Source: Planctomycetota bacterium
Lineage (GTDB): Bacteria > Planctomycetota > JAJSAM01 > JAJVHW01
Assembly: GCA_024280885.1 (NCBI GenBank)
Contig: JAJRPF010000048.1
Span: forward strand, 310,001-374,000
Length of the DNA: 64,000 nucleotides
Direction of reading: 5' to 3'
A program made the position numbers and the translations under genes. The notes below the pieces were generated by a model that did no database searches, had not been told where the DNA came from, and saw only the letters and a program-made list of their open reading frames with translations. Shown here one piece after another: positions 62,242-64,000 of the stretch; position 1 is the first letter of the stretch; every line of letters starts with the position of its first letter.

Positions 62242-63585
62242 ATGCCGTCACGCCGTTTCGGACGATCGATGGGAGTCTTGGCTGGGACCGGGCTGCTCGT
62301 GCTCGCGGCCGCGGATGCCCGGGCGTCCGGGTTCCAACTCGCTGAACAGGGCGCGAAGGGCCTCGGTAACGCGTTCGCCGGTGGCGCTGCCATGGCGTCG
62401 GACGCCTCGACGATTTTCCACAACCCTGCGGGGATGAAGCGTCTCGAGGGCAACCACCTCTCGGGGTCATTCTCGTTCATCTTCCCGTCGGGGAAGTTTC
62501 GCGACAAGGGCTCGACCGACGCCCTTGGATCGCCTCTCTCGGGTGGCAGCGGCAACGACGGCGGGGTCACGGCGGTTGTGCCGGTCTCGTACGTGTTGTT
62601 CACGCTGGATGAACGCTGGTCCGTCGGACTCGCAATCAACGTCCCCTTCGGCCTGGCGACGTCCTGGTCGAGTGGGTGGAGAGGCCGCTATCAGGCGATC
62701 GAGTCGGATATCAAGACGATCAACATTCAGCCGACGCTCGCACGGCGTATCGACGAGCATTGGTCGGTCGGCGCTGGCCTCAACTACCAGTACATCGAGG
62801 CGACGCTCTCCAACCAGGTGGACTACGGCACGATCGCTGTTGGCGCGTTGGGTCCGGCGCCTGCCGCCGCGCTCGGTCTTGCGCCGCAGAAGAATGACGG
62901 TCGCGCCATCGTCAACGGTGACGACTGGAGTTTCGGGTGGAACGCCGGTGTCCTCTACGAGGTGGACGAGGACACGCGCTTCGGAGTCCACTATCGCTCC
63001 AAGATCGAGCACACCCTGCGTGGCGAAGGGAAGTTCGTCGTCCCCCAGAAGGCGAAGCCGCTGCAGGCCACGGGTGCGTTCGTGGACTCGAATATCAAGG
63101 CCGACATCACACTCCCAGAGACGATCAACCTGTCCGGAGTGCACCGCCTCAACCAGAGGTGGACCGTCATGGCCGACGCCCAGTGGACGCGGTGGTCGCG
63201 ACTCGAAGACCTCGTGGTTGACTTCGCCAATCCGGCGCAGCCGAATTCCGTACTCGATCTGCAGTGGGACGACACGTGGAAGCTCGCGGCGGGTGCCGAG
63301 TACGAGTACGACGACTATTGGACGTTTCGTTTCGGTGCCGCACGCGACACGGACCCGACCAACCGCTCGACACGCACTCCACGCCTCCCGACCGACGATC
63401 GCTGGTGGCTCTCGCTCGGCTTCACGTACGCGTGGAGTGAGGACATGGACGTGGACTTCGGCTACACGCACGTCTTCGTACGCGACGGTCACGTGGACAA
63501 TGTCGGTTCCCAGGGCGATCGCGTCGTGGGGCGTTCGAAGAACGCGGTCGATCTCTTCGCGATCGGCGGCACGTTGCGCTTCTGA
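62242..63585 (+). CDS. fadL: Outer-membrane long-chain fatty acid transporter (FadL/OmpP1)
   Basis: A 447-residue beta-barrel protein with a signal peptide cleaved before S-G-F-Q-L-A-E-Q-G, the conserved FadL mature start, then N-A-F-A-G-G and F-H-N-P-A-G-M, which form the hatch. Alternating barrel strands continue to the end, which closes with an aromatic residue (TLRF) for barrel assembly. It imports hydrophobic substrates through the outer membrane, feeding the ligase at the other end of this block. GGGAGGTG six bases upstream supports the ATG over an earlier GTG at 62143. Confidence 0.9.
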   Translation: MPSRRFGRSMGVLAGTGLLVLAAADARASGFQLAEQGAKGLGNAFAGGAAMASDASTIFHNPAGMKRLEGNHLSGSFSFIFPSGKFRDKGSTDALGSPLSGGSGNDGGVTAVVPVSYVLFTLDERWSVGLAINVPFGLATSWSSGWRGRYQAIESDIKTINIQPTLARRIDEHWSVGAGLNYQYIEATLSNQVDYGTIAVGALGPAPAAALGLAPQKNDGRAIVNGDDWSFGWNAGVLYEVDEDTRFGVHYRSKIEHTLRGEGKFVVPQKAKPLQATGAFVDSNIKADITLPETINLSGVHRLNQRWTVMADAQWTRWSRLEDLVVDFANPAQPNSVLDLQWDDTWKLAAGAEYEYDDYWTFRFGAARDTDPTNRSTRTPRLPTDDRWWLSLGFTYAWSEDMDVDFGYTHVFVRDGHVDNVGSQGDRVVGRSKNAVDLFAIGGTLRF

Positions 63586-63659
63586 TGTATCCCACGGGTT
63601 CGGCGCGTGCGATTGATCGAGATGCCTGAACCGACCCGCCGACTGATACGATCGTTGGA

Positions 63660-64000
63660 ATGAGTTCCCTCTTCGGCCGTCTGTTCGGCGCAGACGATGA
63701 TCCCGAACCCGAGATCGAGCAGCAGACCGTTGCGGCGGAGTTGCTTGCGCCTCCGACCGACAGCTCTCTCTTCGGCTACCTGCGGGCGGCCCGCGACGCG
63801 GCGGCATCCGATCTTCTCCTGCAAGCCGAGAGCATCCCGTACGTGCGTATCGAGGGCGCGCTCGTCCGCTTCGACGCACCGCCGCTCGCGCCCGATCGCG
63901 CCGCGGTCTTCGCCGATGCGCTACGCAAGATCGGAGGCGAAGACGAAGCTCTGGATCTCGACTTTTGCATCGAGACGCAGGACCTCGGCAGGTTTCGCGT
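63660..64000 (+). CDS. PilT/PilU-like type IV pilus retraction ATPase, N-terminal part
   Basis: The first 113 codons of a gene that runs off the window. After a divergent N-terminus (MSSLFGRLFGADDD) the sequence AARDAAASDLLLQAESIPYVRIEGALVRF and LDLDFCIETQDLGRFRV match the N-terminal PAS-like domain of PilT/PilU (compare G-A-S-D-x-H-L and F-x-x-x-x-L-G-R-F-R-V). The ATPase motifs lie beyond the window, so PilT, PilU or a GspE-like relative cannot be separated. Confidence 0.7.
   Translation, partial: MSSLFGRLFGADDDPEPEIEQQTVAAELLAPPTDSSLFGYLRAARDAAASDLLLQAESIPYVRIEGALVRFDAPPLAPDRAAVFADALRKIGGEDEALDLDFCIETQDLGRFR

Noticed and set aside
62467..63879. Long antisense frame opposite the FadL gene
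   Set aside because: Same GC artefact; no signal, motif or ribosome-binding site, and the sense frame is a clear FadL.

Overview
The window is high-GC and densely coded. GTG and TTG starts are frequent and 4-base gene overlaps are common. The envelope genes (LolA-like carrier, LpxL/PlsC-like acyltransferases, FadL porin, several lipoproteins, a PilT-like ATPase at the right edge) point to a Gram-negative bacterium with an outer membrane. The secreted M14 peptidases with Asp/Gly-rich inserts, the FG-GAP and HEAT secreted proteins and the kinase-ATPase-TPR regulator fit a high-GC Planctomycetota or Myxococcota-type genome. This is an inference from gene content; no rRNA or tRNA gene was seen to settle it.

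Region 1 (349-25437) is a large type II fatty acid/polyketide-like cluster resembling aryl polyene clusters. It has an RND/MMPL exporter, a LolA-like carrier, a DUF3261 lipoprotein, two GT2-DUF2062 proteins (one broken by an in-frame TAG), a lipase lipoprotein, two acyl carrier proteins, a PlsC-like acyltransferase, and a polysaccharide deacetylase-LpxL fusion. It also has three ketosynthases with catalytic Cys, two ketosynthase-like proteins without it, a FabG-like reductase, two hotdog dehydratase-type proteins, a CrtI-like flavoprotein and a halogenase-like flavoprotein with a WxWxIP motif. A Ser/Thr kinase-ATPase-TPR protein sits in the middle. The likely product is an outer-membrane, lipid-anchored polyene, possibly halogenated. 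No ammonia lyase, aryl-CoA ligase or phosphopantetheinyl transferase lies in the cluster.

Region 2 (25497-37231) holds secreted and signalling genes: an active-looking M14 carboxypeptidase with a degenerate paralogue, a secreted protein of unknown function, a hybrid response regulator/kinase, a Rcp1-type response regulator divergent from a CHASE histidine kinase, a triple-FKBP lipoprotein and an M28-PDZ aminopeptidase.

Region 3 (37471-44756) is a tightly overlapped membrane-lipid operon: DUF1295, a CFA-like methyltransferase, an acyl-CoA desaturase, an FAD amine-oxidase-like protein, DUF1365, a CFA synthase, DUF2878 and a DinB-like protein. It resembles modules that make modified (methylated, cyclopropane or furan) fatty acids.

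Convergent to it at 44799-45542 is the most striking gene: a membrane-anchored thioredoxin-fold protein whose active-site WCxxC is W-(UGA)-G-I-C. A SECIS-like hairpin lies 16 nt downstream of the UGA, so it is a strong selenoprotein candidate.

Region 4 (45943-53095) encodes an FG-GAP secreted protein, an S9 (DPP-IV type) peptidase, a Gly-rich secreted protein and a HEAT secreted protein behind a lower-GC intergenic patch with an inverted repeat and a good promoter.

Region 5 (53234-63585) is a coherent fatty acid uptake and beta-oxidation operon: acyl-CoA ligase, TetR/FadR-type regulator with a FadR-like operator, FadN-type fusion, thiolase, an acyl-CoA dehydrogenase split by an in-frame TAG, an SDR and a FadL porin. 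The window ends inside a PilT/PilU-like ATPase gene.
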